DNA of 43,781 nucleotides. Origin: Acidobacteriota bacterium. Lineage in GTDB: Bacteria; Acidobacteriota; Vicinamibacteria; Vicinamibacterales; UBA2999. Where the stretch lies: the NCBI GenBank assembly GCA_947465645.1, contig CANIBQ010000038.1:1-43781 (forward strand), read 5' to 3'. A program made the translations under genes and the position numbers. Shown here in pieces: positions 1 through 7,677 of this stretch. Numbering within the stretch: position 1 is the first letter of the stretch; each line of letters opens with the position of its first letter. The notes beneath the pieces are model-generated. The model did not search any database and was not told the DNA's origin. It worked only from the letters and a program-made list of their open reading frames with translations.

Positions 1-687
1 CGGTTCGATGCCAACCGCACGGGGCAGGTGTTCCCCAGAGACGGGACGCGCTACATGCGCGGCCTTCGCCAGACCAACGCCCTGCGCTGGAATCCGCTAG
101 TCAACGCGCTATACCTGGCGCAGCACGGCCTCGGCGGCTTTGCTGAATGGCCCGAGCACTACAACGGTGAGCAGAACGCCGAGAACCCGGCTGAAGAGCT
201 CCTGCGGGTAGATGAAGGCTCCACGTTCAGTTATCCCTACTGCTACTTCGACCGGCTTCAGGGAAAGTACGTGATGTCGCCTGCATACGGAGGCGACGGG
301 AAGAAGGTGGGGGACTGCGGCAAGTACCGGCAGCCGGTGGCGTCCTACCCCGGGCACTGGGCGCCGAACGACATGCTCTTCTACACGGGGTCGCAGTTCC
401 CGAGAAGGTATTACGGCGGTGCGATCATCGCCTTCCATGGCGGCAACGGCCGTGCGCCTTCTCAGTTGCAGGGTTTCAACGTCGCGTTCCAGCCCATGCA
501 GGAGGGAAAAGCCTCGGGCCCGTTCGAAGTCCTGGCCGACGGCTTCACCGGAAAGCGCGTCCTGTCGGATGTAAAAGAAGCGGCGGCGCGGCCGATGGGA
601 CTGGCGCAGGGGCCTGACGGCTCGCTCTACGTGTCCGATTCGATCAAGGGGAAAATCTGGCGCGTTGTGTATCGAGGCTTACCATGA
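1..687 (+). CDS. PQQ-type sugar (sorbosone/glucose) dehydrogenase-like protein, C-terminal part
   Basis: The frame is open from the first base of the window, so the gene is cut at its 5' end; the visible part gives about 228 residues. The text resembles the C-terminal blades of the six-bladed propeller of soluble glucose/sorbosone dehydrogenases (GSDH family): LRQTNALRWNPL, a repeat ending in DGSLYVSDSIKGKIWRV, and a WAPNDMLFYTG segment typical of these proteins. Members oxidise aldoses in the periplasm with PQQ, but the substrate cannot be told here and the catalytic His/Arg residues lie mostly upstream. The stop overlaps the next ATG as ATGA (684-687), so the downstream NmrA-like gene is probably translationally coupled. 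The family assignment is fairly safe; the exact enzyme is not. Confidence 0.75.
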   Translation, partial: RFDANRTGQVFPRDGTRYMRGLRQTNALRWNPLVNALYLAQHGLGGFAEWPEHYNGEQNAENPAEELLRVDEGSTFSYPYCYFDRLQGKYVMSPAYGGDGKKVGDCGKYRQPVASYPGHWAPNDMLFYTGSQFPRRYYGGAIIAFHGGNGRAPSQLQGFNVAFQPMQEGKASGPFEVLADGFTGKRVLSDVKEAAARPMGLAQGPDGSLYVSDSIKGKIWRVVYRGLP

Positions 688-1628
688 CCAACAAGAAAAT
701 CATTGCCGTCGTCGGTGCGACCGGTGCCCAGGGAGGCGGACTCTGCCGAGCGATTCTTGCCGACGGGGTGGGGGAGTTCGCGTGCCGCGCGATTACTCGC
801 GATCCGAACAAGGACGGCGCGAAAGCGCTTGCGGCTCAGGGCGCCGAAGTGGTGAGGGCAGACCTCGGCGACATCGAGAGTCTGAAGAAGGCGTTTGCTG
901 GCGCGCACGGCGTCTACGGCGTGACCAACTTCTGGGAACACTTCTCGGCCGAGACGGAAAAGAGCCAGGCAAAGAACATTGCGGACGCCGCGAAGGCCGC
1001 CGGCGCGAAGCATGTCATCTGGTCAACGCTGGAGGACACGCGGACGTTCATGGCGCCCGACGACACGCGGATGCCGTTCTTGCAGGGCAAGTACCGCGTG
1101 CCGCACTTCGATGCGAAGGCCGAAGCCGACGCGTTCTTTGCGGAACTGCCGGCCACCTGCCTGATCACGTCGTTCTACTGGGACAATCTCTACACGTTCG
1201 GCCTGGCCCCGAAGAAGGGCGACGACGGGAAGTACAGTTGGGCGTTTCCGATGGGCACCAGCAAGCTGGCGGGCATCGCGGCCGAAGACATCGGCAAGGT
1301 GGCCTACGGGATCTTCAAGGCGGGGCAGCCGTATGTCGGTAAGACCGTTGGGATCGCCAGTGAGGCGCTGACCATCGAGGAGATGGGTCAGACCTTGTCG
1401 AAGCGCCTCGGCATCGGTCCGGTGCAGTATCACGCCGTGGATCCCGACGCCTACCGCGGCTTCGGTTTCCCGGGCGCCGACGAGATGGGAAACATGTTCC
1501 AGGCCGACCGCGACTTCGAAAAGCAGATGCTCGCGAATCGAAGCATCGAGGAGACACGACGGCTCAACCCGTCGTTGCAGACCTTCGATCAGTTCGTCCA
1601 GAACAATAAAGCGAAGATACCCGTCTAG
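684..1628 (+). CDS. NmrA-like NAD(P)-binding protein
   Basis: 314 residues beginning with a Rossmann fold: a beta strand, then GATGAQGG (GxxGxxG) at residues 11-18, then RAITRDP, a pattern that in NmrA/HSCARG proteins contacts the nucleotide phosphate. The tyrosine of the usual YxxxK pair is not obvious, as in NmrA-type redox sensors, so the protein may bind NADP(H) rather than reduce a substrate. The start ATG lies inside the stop of the preceding sugar dehydrogenase (ATGA), which implies coupled translation. Its stop shares a CTAG tetranucleotide with the stop of the convergent small gene on the minus strand. The family call is solid; the role is unknown. Confidence 0.82.
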   Translation: MTNKKIIAVVGATGAQGGGLCRAILADGVGEFACRAITRDPNKDGAKALAAQGAEVVRADLGDIESLKKAFAGAHGVYGVTNFWEHFSAETEKSQAKNIADAAKAAGAKHVIWSTLEDTRTFMAPDDTRMPFLQGKYRVPHFDAKAEADAFFAELPATCLITSFYWDNLYTFGLAPKKGDDGKYSWAFPMGTSKLAGIAAEDIGKVAYGIFKAGQPYVGKTVGIASEALTIEEMGQTLSKRLGIGPVQYHAVDPDAYRGFGFPGADEMGNMFQADRDFEKQMLANRSIEETRRLNPSLQTFDQFVQNNKAKIPV

Positions 1629-1831
1629 GGCGCCGGTTGGTCCGATTTGCCGCGGGGACTGCTCTCGTCAACCGGCACTTCGGTTTCGTCCCCGCGTGCG
1701 AGCGGCACTTCAGGTGACCGGCCAGCTCCCGCTGGCACTTGCGGACCACGGACCTGATGGGGTGGCAGATTATCCTTGCGGAAGGGCGCGTCTTCCTTTA
1801 GTCCGATCTCGAGCTTGTCCTTCATTGTCAT
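1625..1831 (-). CDS. conserved-looking small hydrophilic protein (68 aa)
   Basis: A 68-residue, proline-rich and highly charged protein starting MTMKDKLEIGLKEDAP and ending GKSDQPAP, with the internal stretches RKDNLPPHQVRGPQ and RSPEVPLARGDETEVPVDE. It has no signal peptide or membrane segment and looks disordered. The start at 1831 is chosen because AGGGAGG lies 6 nt upstream; a second ATG is at 1825. A near-perfect palindrome (1842-1858) overlaps that ribosome site. The gene follows the SMP-30-like gene on the same strand after 88 nt. It converges on the NmrA-like gene, and both stop codons fall in one CTAG. I do not recognise a function. Codon use and the strong ribosome site make it likely real. 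Confidence 0.65.
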   Translation of the reverse strand: MTMKDKLEIGLKEDAPFRKDNLPPHQVRGPQVPAGAGRSPEVPLARGDETEVPVDESSPRGKSDQPAP

Positions 1832-1841
1832 TCTGGGCCTC

Positions 1842-1858
1842 CCTGCGACAGTCGCAGG
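1842..1858. repeat. 17-bp palindrome over a ribosome-binding site
   Basis: CCTGCGAC, one base, then GTCGCAGG. The left arm runs into the Shine-Dalgarno complement of the 68-residue small gene (start 1831). It could fold in the mRNA and mask the site, or be a protein-binding dyad. Confidence 0.55.
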
Positions 1859-1870
1859 AGGTTCGATGCA

Positions 1871-1896
1871 AGGTCTGTGCACAATCGCACAGACCT
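1871..1896. repeat. perfect 10-bp stem with 6-nt loop
   Basis: AGGTCTGTGC and GCACAGACCT flank a 6-nt loop, between the stop of the SMP-30-like gene (1920) and the small gene at 1831 on the minus strand. There is no U-tract, so it is not a standard terminator; it may be an mRNA processing or stabilising hairpin between the two genes. Confidence 0.55.
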
Positions 1897-1919
1897 CTGC
1901 TGTTCCGGACGTATCCTGG

Positions 1920-2915
1920 CTACTTCGAGCGGCCGGGGAGCCCCTGGGCCAGCATCGGTATCCGATAGACGGTTCGGCCGCCGGCCATGGGACGTCCATT
2001 CCCATCGGTGGTGGCCTGCACCACCACATAGAGCGTCTTCCGATCGGCGCCGGCAAACGCCTGTCCGGTGGGACGTCCGGCCGTCGGCGTGGGAATCACT
2101 CCGAGGTACTTCCCCTGCGGGGTGTAGATCTGCACGCCAGGGGCGGCCGCGACATACAGGTTACCGGCGGTATCGACCGCGAGTCCGTCTGCATTACCAC
2201 CGGCTGCGAGCTTCGTGAACTCCCGCTGGTTGGTGAGCTTGCCCGGTGCCTGGACGTCGAAGACGACGATGGAGGTCTCGTTGGTGACGTACAGCCTCTT
2301 GTCATCTTCACTGAGGATGATGCCATTGGCGCTGATGTTGTCGGCCAGGCGGGCGATCGTGCCGCTCGGGCTCGCGTAGAACACCCCAGGCCGCTGGGTG
2401 AAGTACGCGCCGCCGGCGCCGTCAGCGACGAGGTCGCTCGGCCGGCCCATCATCTGCGTACCGTTCTCCAGCGTTTCCCACATCTTGAATTGCGGCAGCA
2501 GCATCGAGACGCCGGCTGTCTTCGGCGCGGTCTCCTGGATTATCGCGGGCGTGCCCTCCTGCGGCATGCGCCTGACCGCGAAGAGGCGACCCTGGCGATC
2601 GATCGACAGCGAGCCGACCGCGACACCCGCAAGGAAGATCGACGCTCTGTCGTCCTTGTCCAGCTTGAGAACGGTGTTGTTGTCTTCCTGGCTCGCCAGC
2701 AGGCTCCCGTCGGCCGCGGCGACGATGCCGTCGACGTTGTTGCCGACGGTCTGGTACACCTGCGTGAATCTGGCGCCGGCGGCGACGACCCCGGGGATGC
2801 CCTGCACGACGGGGGCTTGCCCGAGCGCCGCCACCCCCGTCACAAGGCACACCGCCGCCGTCAGCAGAGCCTTTGCCTTCATGACGCCACCGGAAGGGAC
2901 AGCCGTAACCCGCAT
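1920..2915 (-). CDS. exported SMP-30/gluconolactonase-like beta-propeller protein
   Basis: 331 residues with an N-terminal hydrophobic stretch (MKAKALLTAAVCLVTGVAAL, ending ALGQA), a likely Sec signal peptide. The mature part has propeller repeats of the SMP-30/LRE/NHL kind: VDGIVAAADGSLLAS, GSLSIDRQGRLFAV, PSDLVADGAGGAYFT, ADGLAVDTAGNLYVA. The start at 2915 is preferred over the internal ATG at 2882 because GAGGAGG sits 5 nt before it. That gives a rather long n-region ahead of the hydrophobic core. An extended -10 (TGGTATCGT, hexamer at 2949-2954) lies upstream. Relatives are lactonases or periplasmic ligand-binding proteins. The acidic metal-binding residues cannot be confirmed by eye, so no substrate is assigned. 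Confidence 0.78.
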   Translation of the reverse strand: MRVTAVPSGGVMKAKALLTAAVCLVTGVAALGQAPVVQGIPGVVAAGARFTQVYQTVGNNVDGIVAAADGSLLASQEDNNTVLKLDKDDRASIFLAGVAVGSLSIDRQGRLFAVRRMPQEGTPAIIQETAPKTAGVSMLLPQFKMWETLENGTQMMGRPSDLVADGAGGAYFTQRPGVFYASPSGTIARLADNISANGIILSEDDKRLYVTNETSIVVFDVQAPGKLTNQREFTKLAAGGNADGLAVDTAGNLYVAAAPGVQIYTPQGKYLGVIPTPTAGRPTGQAFAGADRKTLYVVVQATTDGNGRPMAGGRTVYRIPMLAQGLPGRSK

Positions 2916-2995
2916 CGAATCCTCCTCACCCGAAATGAGCAACGGGCGACGATACCACGCGTGGAGACGTCGCAGGAACGCGAGAAAGCAGCCGC

Positions 2996-3325
2996 GTGAA
3001 CCGCGCTCGCATGTGGATGGCGCCCGGTGGCGTGCTGATCGCCATCGCGGCGATGGTTGACGTCAGGACGATCGGCCCACGGGTCACCGTTCGGTGGCGA
3101 GATGGCATTACGGCCCAGGAGCGCGAGGCGCTCGAGCGGCGGCACGATAACCGCTTCGAGGACATGGACGTGGTGTTCGCCGTGTTCCCGGCGCTGTACG
3201 CATCGGCGTGGCTCTGCGCGCACGATCCGAAGCGCACCAGGGTCGCGGCCGCCGTGCTCGTCGTCGCCCACCTGGCGTTCTGGCGGATTGTTCTCGACTC
3301 GCGGTTCGTGAATCAGACGCTCTGA
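2996..3325 (+). CDS. small predicted membrane protein of unknown function
   Basis: 109 residues with two hydrophobic segments, near residues 10-22 (PGGVLIAIAAMVD) and 82-97 (VAAAVLVVAHLAFWRIV), plus a third weaker one around FAVFPALYASAWLC. Between them lies a charged patch (RWRDGITAQEREALERRHD). No domain was recognised. The listed start is a GTG at 2996; an ATG at 3011 (MWMAPGG) is equally possible because neither has a clear ribosome site. It is divergent from the SMP-30-like gene, whose promoter lies in the gap. Moderately confident that it is real, because the protein is of normal composition and fills the gap. Confidence 0.5.
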   Translation: MNRARMWMAPGGVLIAIAAMVDVRTIGPRVTVRWRDGITAQEREALERRHDNRFEDMDVVFAVFPALYASAWLCAHDPKRTRVAAAVLVVAHLAFWRIVLDSRFVNQTL

Positions 3326-3338
3326 CGCGGAGGCGCGT

Positions 3339-3710
3339 CTAATCGAAGCTCTTCTCCGGCGCGCCGCCGATTGACACAAAACCAAGAAGACAACCGTTCG
3401 TATTGTCCTGGAGCTGGTGGCATCGCACGGTCAGCGTGTCGCCCGTCTTGATGGCGTCCTTCGTCCAGCCCTTCCGGGAGAGCTGCGTGACGCCGGCGCC
3501 TTCGAGCGCCCAGACGTCGCGCTGACCCTTGTCGTTGGTCACCTCGAGGTAGATCCAGGTATGCGGATTGATCCAGTGGATCTCGGTGACCTTGCCCTTG
3601 AGGTTGGTGAATTTCGCGACGTTATAGTTGCCGTGCGAGTGGTGCGACCACATCGGCACGACGGCCAACAACAGCCCGATGAGGGCGAGGCCGAAGGGGG
3701 TGCGCTTCAT
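3339..3710 (-). CDS. DUF6152-like small exported protein
   Basis: 123 residues. The first 20 form a signal peptide (MKRTPFGLALIGLLLAVVPM), followed by a His-rich HHSHGNYNV start and a compact beta-rich domain with GKVTEIHWINPHTWIYLEV and a late GDTLTVRCHQLQDNTNGCLLG. This matches the exported family I know as DUF6152, common in soil proteobacteria and acidobacteria, whose function is not established. The early His cluster and paired Cys suggest possible metal binding, which is inference. The ATG at 3710 was chosen because it begins the signal peptide; the open frame extends further upstream to 3758. It may be the last gene of the minus-strand group from 7158, after a 73-nt gap. Confidence 0.7.
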   Translation of the reverse strand: MKRTPFGLALIGLLLAVVPMWSHHSHGNYNVAKFTNLKGKVTEIHWINPHTWIYLEVTNDKGQRDVWALEGAGVTQLSRKGWTKDAIKTGDTLTVRCHQLQDNTNGCLLGFVSIGGAPEKSFD

Positions 3711-3783
3711 GGCGCCTAATACTGCCAAAAAAGCCGGCGCGCCGCCACAATCAATCAAGACAGGCTGGACGGCGTCGAGTCGA

Positions 3784-4446
3784 TTACGGTCCAGTGCTGC
3801 TCGGCTTCAGGGGACGTTCAGCCCATGCGCGCGACAGCGCGTCCGCAAAGACCTCGCTCGGTTGTGCGCCCGACACGCCAAGACGATCGTCGATCACGAA
3901 GAAGGGAACGCCGGTCGCGCCAAACTCCCGCGCCTGCTCGTTGTCGGCTTTCACGTCATCGGCGTAGGCGTCGCTGGCGAGCACCCGCGTCACCTCGTCC
4001 GCGTCGAGCCCGGCCTCGACAGCCAGCGTGGTCAGCGAACCGTGTTCGAAGATCGATCGCTGCTCGGTGAAGTGGGCGCGAAACAGCCGCTCGATGACCG
4101 CCTCCTGGATGCCACGCTCCCGTGCGAGTTGGAGCACGCGGTGGGCGTCGAAGGTATTGCCGGTCACGCCGCCGACGAGACGAAACTCGAGACCTTCGTC
4201 CGCCGCGGTGCGTTCCATCGTGATCTGCGCCGCGTTCGCCTGGGCCTCCGTCATGCCGTACTTCGCCATCAGGTTGTCGCGGTGGTTACGGACCTCGCCT
4301 GGGGGACTTACCGGATCGAGCTGAAACGAGCAGTGGACGATTTCGACCGCGTCGCGATGCTCGAAGCCGGCGAGCGCGCGCTCGAATCGCCGCTTGCCGA
4401 CATAGCACCACGGACAGACGATGTCCGACCAGATGTCGATGCGCAT
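3784..4446 (-). CDS. FrnE-like DsbA-family oxidoreductase
   Basis: 220 residues opening with the thioredoxin-fold active site: IWSDIVCPWCYVGKRRF puts CPWC at about residues 10-13. Later the conserved cis-Pro loop appears as GATGVPFFVID, with the usual downstream GAQP. This is the DsbA-like clade containing FrnE and 2-hydroxychromene-2-carboxylate isomerase, cytosolic proteins with disulfide or isomerase activity. There is no signal peptide, so it is not a periplasmic DsbA. Its ATG shares one base with the stop of the upstream permease (TGATG), so it is translationally coupled to it. The substrate is unknown; family assignment is strong. Confidence 0.88.
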   Translation of the reverse strand: MRIDIWSDIVCPWCYVGKRRFERALAGFEHRDAVEIVHCSFQLDPVSPPGEVRNHRDNLMAKYGMTEAQANAAQITMERTAADEGLEFRLVGGVTGNTFDAHRVLQLARERGIQEAVIERLFRAHFTEQRSIFEHGSLTTLAVEAGLDADEVTRVLASDAYADDVKADNEQAREFGATGVPFFVIDDRLGVSGAQPSEVFADALSRAWAERPLKPSSTGP

Positions 4447-5690
4447 CAGCCGAACAGCACCCAGCAGATTGCCGCGCCGACGACGGCCATCGACAATCCC
4501 CAGATGAGGAGGCCGTTGAACAGCGCACGGGTGTCGGTGCCAGGTGCGGCTCCGGCCATGTAGAGCGCGCCAACCGTGGAGAGCGACGACAGGTCTACGA
4601 GGCTGGCGCCGACGGCGATCGACCAGGCAATCGGCAGCGGCGGCATGTCGCCGAGCCGTTCGGCAAGCAGCGGCACCATCGGCAGAAACGCAGGAAGCAC
4701 CACGCCTGACGTGCTGCTGTAGACCGACACGATGCCGGTGCCGAACGCGATGATGGGTGCGACGGTCTCGGGCGTCGAGACGTTGGCCAGTCCCGTGGCG
4801 AAGAGCTCGAGGCCCTTGGTCTCTTCCATCAACGAGATCAGCACCGAGACGCCGGTCACCATCAGGATCACGCCCCACGGCATCCGCTGGATCGCCCTGG
4901 ACTCGTCAACGGTCCGCAGCAGCGTCAGCACGGCGGCAATGACGAGCGCCGTCATCCCGACGTCCATGCCGAACCCGGCGACCGACACGATCAGCATCAC
5001 GATGCCCGCGACAGTGAGCCAGTGGCGGGTGCCCATCGGTCCGGCGTTCGGGTCTTCCGCCTGGACGACGGCCGTCTCGCGGCGTGCGAACAGACGCCAG
5101 CCGCCCAGCAGCAGAAAGCCCGTGAAGCCGACGATCGTGTGCGCGAGCGCGTTATAGGCAAACGTCTGCCATTCATGACCGCCGAGACCGATGCGGTCCA
5201 TGACGCCGTAGGCGACGATGCCCGTCGGGGCAAAGGGGGAGAGCGTCCCGGCCAGCGCGCCGTTGCCAACCATGATCGCCATCAGCAGTGGGGGAATGCC
5301 CGCGCGTCCGGCCACCGCCATCGCCGGCGGCGCCAGCAGCGCGCTGGCGGGCGTGGCGCCCGCGCCGATCGTGGCGATGATCCAGCCGATGAAGAAGAAC
5401 ATGATCGGCATCGCGCCCGCGTGCCCGCGGCACAGGCGGACGGCCGCTCCGGTGACGCGCGCAAGCGTCCCGTTGATCTCGGCGATCGCGAAGAGCAGCG
5501 TCACGCCGACGAGCGTGACGAAGAGCGGCGTCGGGAAGCCCTGGAGGACCATGCTCACCGACATGTCTCCGAGATAGACGCCCACCAGCAGCGCCATCAC
5601 CAGCGACAGCACGCCGACGTTGATGGCGGTCGTGCAGCTCAGGCCGACAGCCAGCACCAGCGCGGCGATCGAGATCCAGGCGAGGTTCAT
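4446..5690 (-). CDS. MatC/SLC13-like carboxylate permease
   Basis: 414 residues, almost wholly hydrophobic, with about 11-12 predicted membrane segments and little soluble loop except around residues 210-225. The N-terminal half resembles the dicarboxylate carrier MatC/SLC13 (ArsB/NhaD-like) superfamily: MNLAWISIAALVLAV, and a glycine/proline-rich re-entrant motif GAGATPASALLAPP. The second half has a serine-rich counterpart, YSSTSGVVLPAFLPM. Such permeases take up malonate, succinate or other small carboxylates. Only 7 nt separate it from the MmgE/PrpD gene upstream, and it overlaps FrnE downstream, so the three form an operon. A carboxylate substrate that feeds the PrpD-like enzyme is a reasonable inference. 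Confidence 0.78.
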   Translation of the reverse strand: MNLAWISIAALVLAVGLSCTTAINVGVLSLVMALLVGVYLGDMSVSMVLQGFPTPLFVTLVGVTLLFAIAEINGTLARVTGAAVRLCRGHAGAMPIMFFFIGWIIATIGAGATPASALLAPPAMAVAGRAGIPPLLMAIMVGNGALAGTLSPFAPTGIVAYGVMDRIGLGGHEWQTFAYNALAHTIVGFTGFLLLGGWRLFARRETAVVQAEDPNAGPMGTRHWLTVAGIVMLIVSVAGFGMDVGMTALVIAAVLTLLRTVDESRAIQRMPWGVILMVTGVSVLISLMEETKGLELFATGLANVSTPETVAPIIAFGTGIVSVYSSTSGVVLPAFLPMVPLLAERLGDMPPLPIAWSIAVGASLVDLSSLSTVGALYMAGAAPGTDTRALFNGLLIWGLSMAVVGAAICWVLFG

Positions 5691-5697
5691 GGCGTCG

Positions 5698-7158
5698 CTA
5701 TCTCGTCTCTACGGCCGTCGCGCTCATGCGCGCCGCCGCGGCCCCACCAAGCGCCCGTACCAGTGCCGAGATGTCCGACAACTGCTCGATCGCCTCGACC
5801 TTGCTGATGACGTCGGTCATGCCCTGCTGCGACAGGACGAGCGATGCGCAATCAGTGAATTTCTCGAGCAGGTCTTCGCGCGTGAACGGATGGTCGGGCC
5901 CGCCCCGGTAGCGCTCGTCGGCCTCCTGCACCAGCGTCCGGCCGTCTTCGAGATCGACTTCGACGGTGCTGCGGATCTTGTCCCAGCCCTTCGCCTCGAT
6001 CCCGGGATCCAGCACCGTCTTCACCTTTGCCATCATCTGCTGCGCCGGTTCGCTCCGTACGAACTCGTCGGTGAACTCGTGGATCCCCGCCTTGCGCCGC
6101 AAGGCTATCGCCGACACCATGAACGCGGGCGAGAACTTCGCCTCGAGCTCGGTTTGCGCGACCGGATACCGCAGCGGGTTGAGGATGTTCGACCCGGCGC
6201 GCACGCGGATGGCGCGAATCTGTTCGGGCTTCACGTCATGCGTGACGACGAGCGTGCGCATCGCATCCATGGTGGGATGCCCGAGCACGCCGCAGGGATA
6301 GGGCTTGATCGAGACGCCTGGCGACAGGATCGTGTGCGGGTTGCCCAGCTTGCCGACGATGCGGTCGGCGTCGAAGCCGGAGCCGAAGCTGAAAATGTGA
6401 AAGAAGCCCCACGGGCCGTCGAGTCCGTCGCGGGAGCCGGTGAAGCCGTGGCTGGCCAGCTCGGCGGCCATGACGCCGTTCTGCGCCGCCCGTCCCACGT
6501 GCAGCGGCTTGGTCATCGTGCCGAAGTTGGCGCGGATGCCGGCCGCGAGGCTCGCGGCGATCGCCACCGCATGGGCCGTGGCCTCGGCGCCGAGTCCCAG
6601 AAGCCGCGCTGTCGCCGCCATCGCGCCGAAGGTGCCGATGGTGCCGGAGGAATGAAACCCCTTCTTGTAGTGGTCGGGATGGATCGACTCCGCGATCTTG
6701 CATTCGACTTCGAATCCGGTGAGAAACGCCTCCATGAACTGCAGCCCCGTCGCGCGGCGCTTTTCACCGGCCGCCAGCGCCGCACAGAGCGGCGGCAGCG
6801 TCGGGTGCGTCAGCAACCCGAAGATGCGGTCGGGCGTCGTTGACAGTTGCGTGTCGTCCCAGTCCATCGCATGGCCGCTCGCGCCGTTGGCGAATGCGGC
6901 GAATGAGGCGCTCGCGCGGAATGGCTCGGTGGCGAGGATGGTCGATGTTCCCTGGTCCGCGTTCCGGGTTCCCAGCTCGCCTTTGACGTATTCGTGAATG
7001 ATCTTGCTGCCGGCGGTGGTCGATCCGGCCAGCACGACGCCCAGGCCGTCGATGATGCAGCGCTTGCCGAGCGCGATCGCTTCGGCCGGAAAATCCTGCA
7101 ATCTGGCATTGGTGATGAAGTCCACTACCGCGGCGGTCGCCCGCGTCTGCTCGGTCAT
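5698..7158 (-). CDS. MmgE/PrpD family protein (2-methylcitrate dehydratase-like)
   Basis: 486 residues, the usual length for MmgE/PrpD proteins. Family hallmarks are the N-terminal helical domain with CIIDGLGVVLAGS, then FANGASGHAMDWDDT and the C-terminal domain beginning SIKPYPCGVLGHPTMDA. Characterised members include 2-methylcitrate dehydratase, aconitate decarboxylase and fungal or bacterial relatives acting on tricarboxylates. No other prp genes (prpB, prpC) are nearby, so a methylcitrate cycle is not supported. The start at 7158 has no ribosome site but has GATAAT 7 nt upstream (7166-7171), which suggests a leaderless mRNA. That element overlaps the TATTAT of the divergent FKBP gene. 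It is first in the operon with the permease and FrnE-like genes. Confidence 0.85.
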   Translation of the reverse strand: MTEQTRATAAVVDFITNARLQDFPAEAIALGKRCIIDGLGVVLAGSTTAGSKIIHEYVKGELGTRNADQGTSTILATEPFRASASFAAFANGASGHAMDWDDTQLSTTPDRIFGLLTHPTLPPLCAALAAGEKRRATGLQFMEAFLTGFEVECKIAESIHPDHYKKGFHSSGTIGTFGAMAATARLLGLGAEATAHAVAIAASLAAGIRANFGTMTKPLHVGRAAQNGVMAAELASHGFTGSRDGLDGPWGFFHIFSFGSGFDADRIVGKLGNPHTILSPGVSIKPYPCGVLGHPTMDAMRTLVVTHDVKPEQIRAIRVRAGSNILNPLRYPVAQTELEAKFSPAFMVSAIALRRKAGIHEFTDEFVRSEPAQQMMAKVKTVLDPGIEAKGWDKIRSTVEVDLEDGRTLVQEADERYRGGPDHPFTREDLLEKFTDCASLVLSQQGMTDVISKVEAIEQLSDISALVRALGGAAAARMSATAVETR

Positions 7159-7164
7159 GTGGCG

Positions 7165-7171
7165 TATTATC
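7165..7171. promoter_or_regulatory. overlapping divergent -10 elements
   Basis: TATTAT (7165-7170, plus) and GATAAT (7166-7171, minus) overlap in a 20-nt gap between the starts at 7158 and 7179. Each lies 7-8 nt from its own start codon and neither gene has a Shine-Dalgarno sequence. No clear -35 hexamer was found. Confidence 0.5.
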
Positions 7172-7178
7172 CTTGATC

Positions 7179-7622
7179 GTGATGTGGCGTTCGCCTGTGG
7201 CTCTCATGGTGCTCTCGATGTCGTTGTTGGCCGCCGGCTGCGGCGGCGATTCCGGGACATCCCCGTCCTCAACATCGTCGGCGCCCTATTCGCAGACCGA
7301 TCTGCGCCTCGGTACCGGCGCGGAAGTGACGGCCGGCCGCCGAGCGACGGTCAACTACACGCTCTGGCTGTACGATTCGGGCCGGGCCGACAACAAGGGC
7401 ACGCTCGTCGAGAGCTCCGTTGGCGGGCAGCCGTTTACGTTTACCCTCGGCGCCGGGGGAGTTATCCGCGGATGGGATCAGGGTGTGCCGGGAATGAGGG
7501 TCGGCGGACTGCGGCGGCTCGTTCTGCCGCCCGAACTGGCCTACGGTGCGAATGGCAGCCCGCCGGCGATCCCCCGCAACGCGACGCTGCTGTTCGAGAT
7601 CGAACTCCTCGCCGTGCAGTAA
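7179..7622 (+). CDS. FKBP-type peptidyl-prolyl isomerase, lipoprotein
   Basis: About 147 residues. The N-terminus is a lipoprotein signal (LMVLSMSLLAAGC, cysteine near residue 20-21), so the protein should be anchored by lipid at the inner or outer membrane. After a Ser/Thr linker comes one complete FKBP domain: VNYTLWLYDSG, FTLGAGGVIRGWDQGVPGM, then RLVLPPELAYG and the closing LLFEIELLAV. These are the residues that line the rotamase pocket, so it is likely an active periplasmic prolyl isomerase. The start is GTG 7179 or ATG 7182. TATTAT ends 8 nt before the GTG, favouring a leaderless GTG. A hairpin repeat lies just after the stop. Confidence 0.88.
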   Translation: MMWRSPVALMVLSMSLLAAGCGGDSGTSPSSTSSAPYSQTDLRLGTGAEVTAGRRATVNYTLWLYDSGRADNKGTLVESSVGGQPFTFTLGAGGVIRGWDQGVPGMRVGGLRRLVLPPELAYGANGSPPAIPRNATLLFEIELLAVQ

Positions 7623-7624
7623 TC

Positions 7625-7653
7625 CCGCGGACCGTAAAGGTCCGCGCCGCATC
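7625..7653 (-). repeat. dispersed hairpin repeat, copy 1
   Basis: An 8-bp stem (CGCGGACC, GTAAA loop, GGTCCGCG at 7626-7646) plus flank. Read on the minus strand it is identical over 29 nt to 28829-28857, and close to one inside pgl (22295-22321). It follows the FKBP stop immediately and may act as a weak terminator, though no U-tract follows. Confidence 0.7.
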
Positions 7654-7677
7654 TTCTTCGTACCGCCCTCTCCAGAC

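Noticed and set aside
1776..2999. 407-residue plus-strand frame opposite the SMP-30 gene
   Set aside because: Low-complexity Arg/Asp-rich antisense shadow; the minus-strand protein has clear propeller motifs and a good ribosome site.
7624..7653. Factor-independent terminator after the FKBP gene
   Set aside because: The stem is good but no U-tract follows; it is better described as a dispersed repeat.
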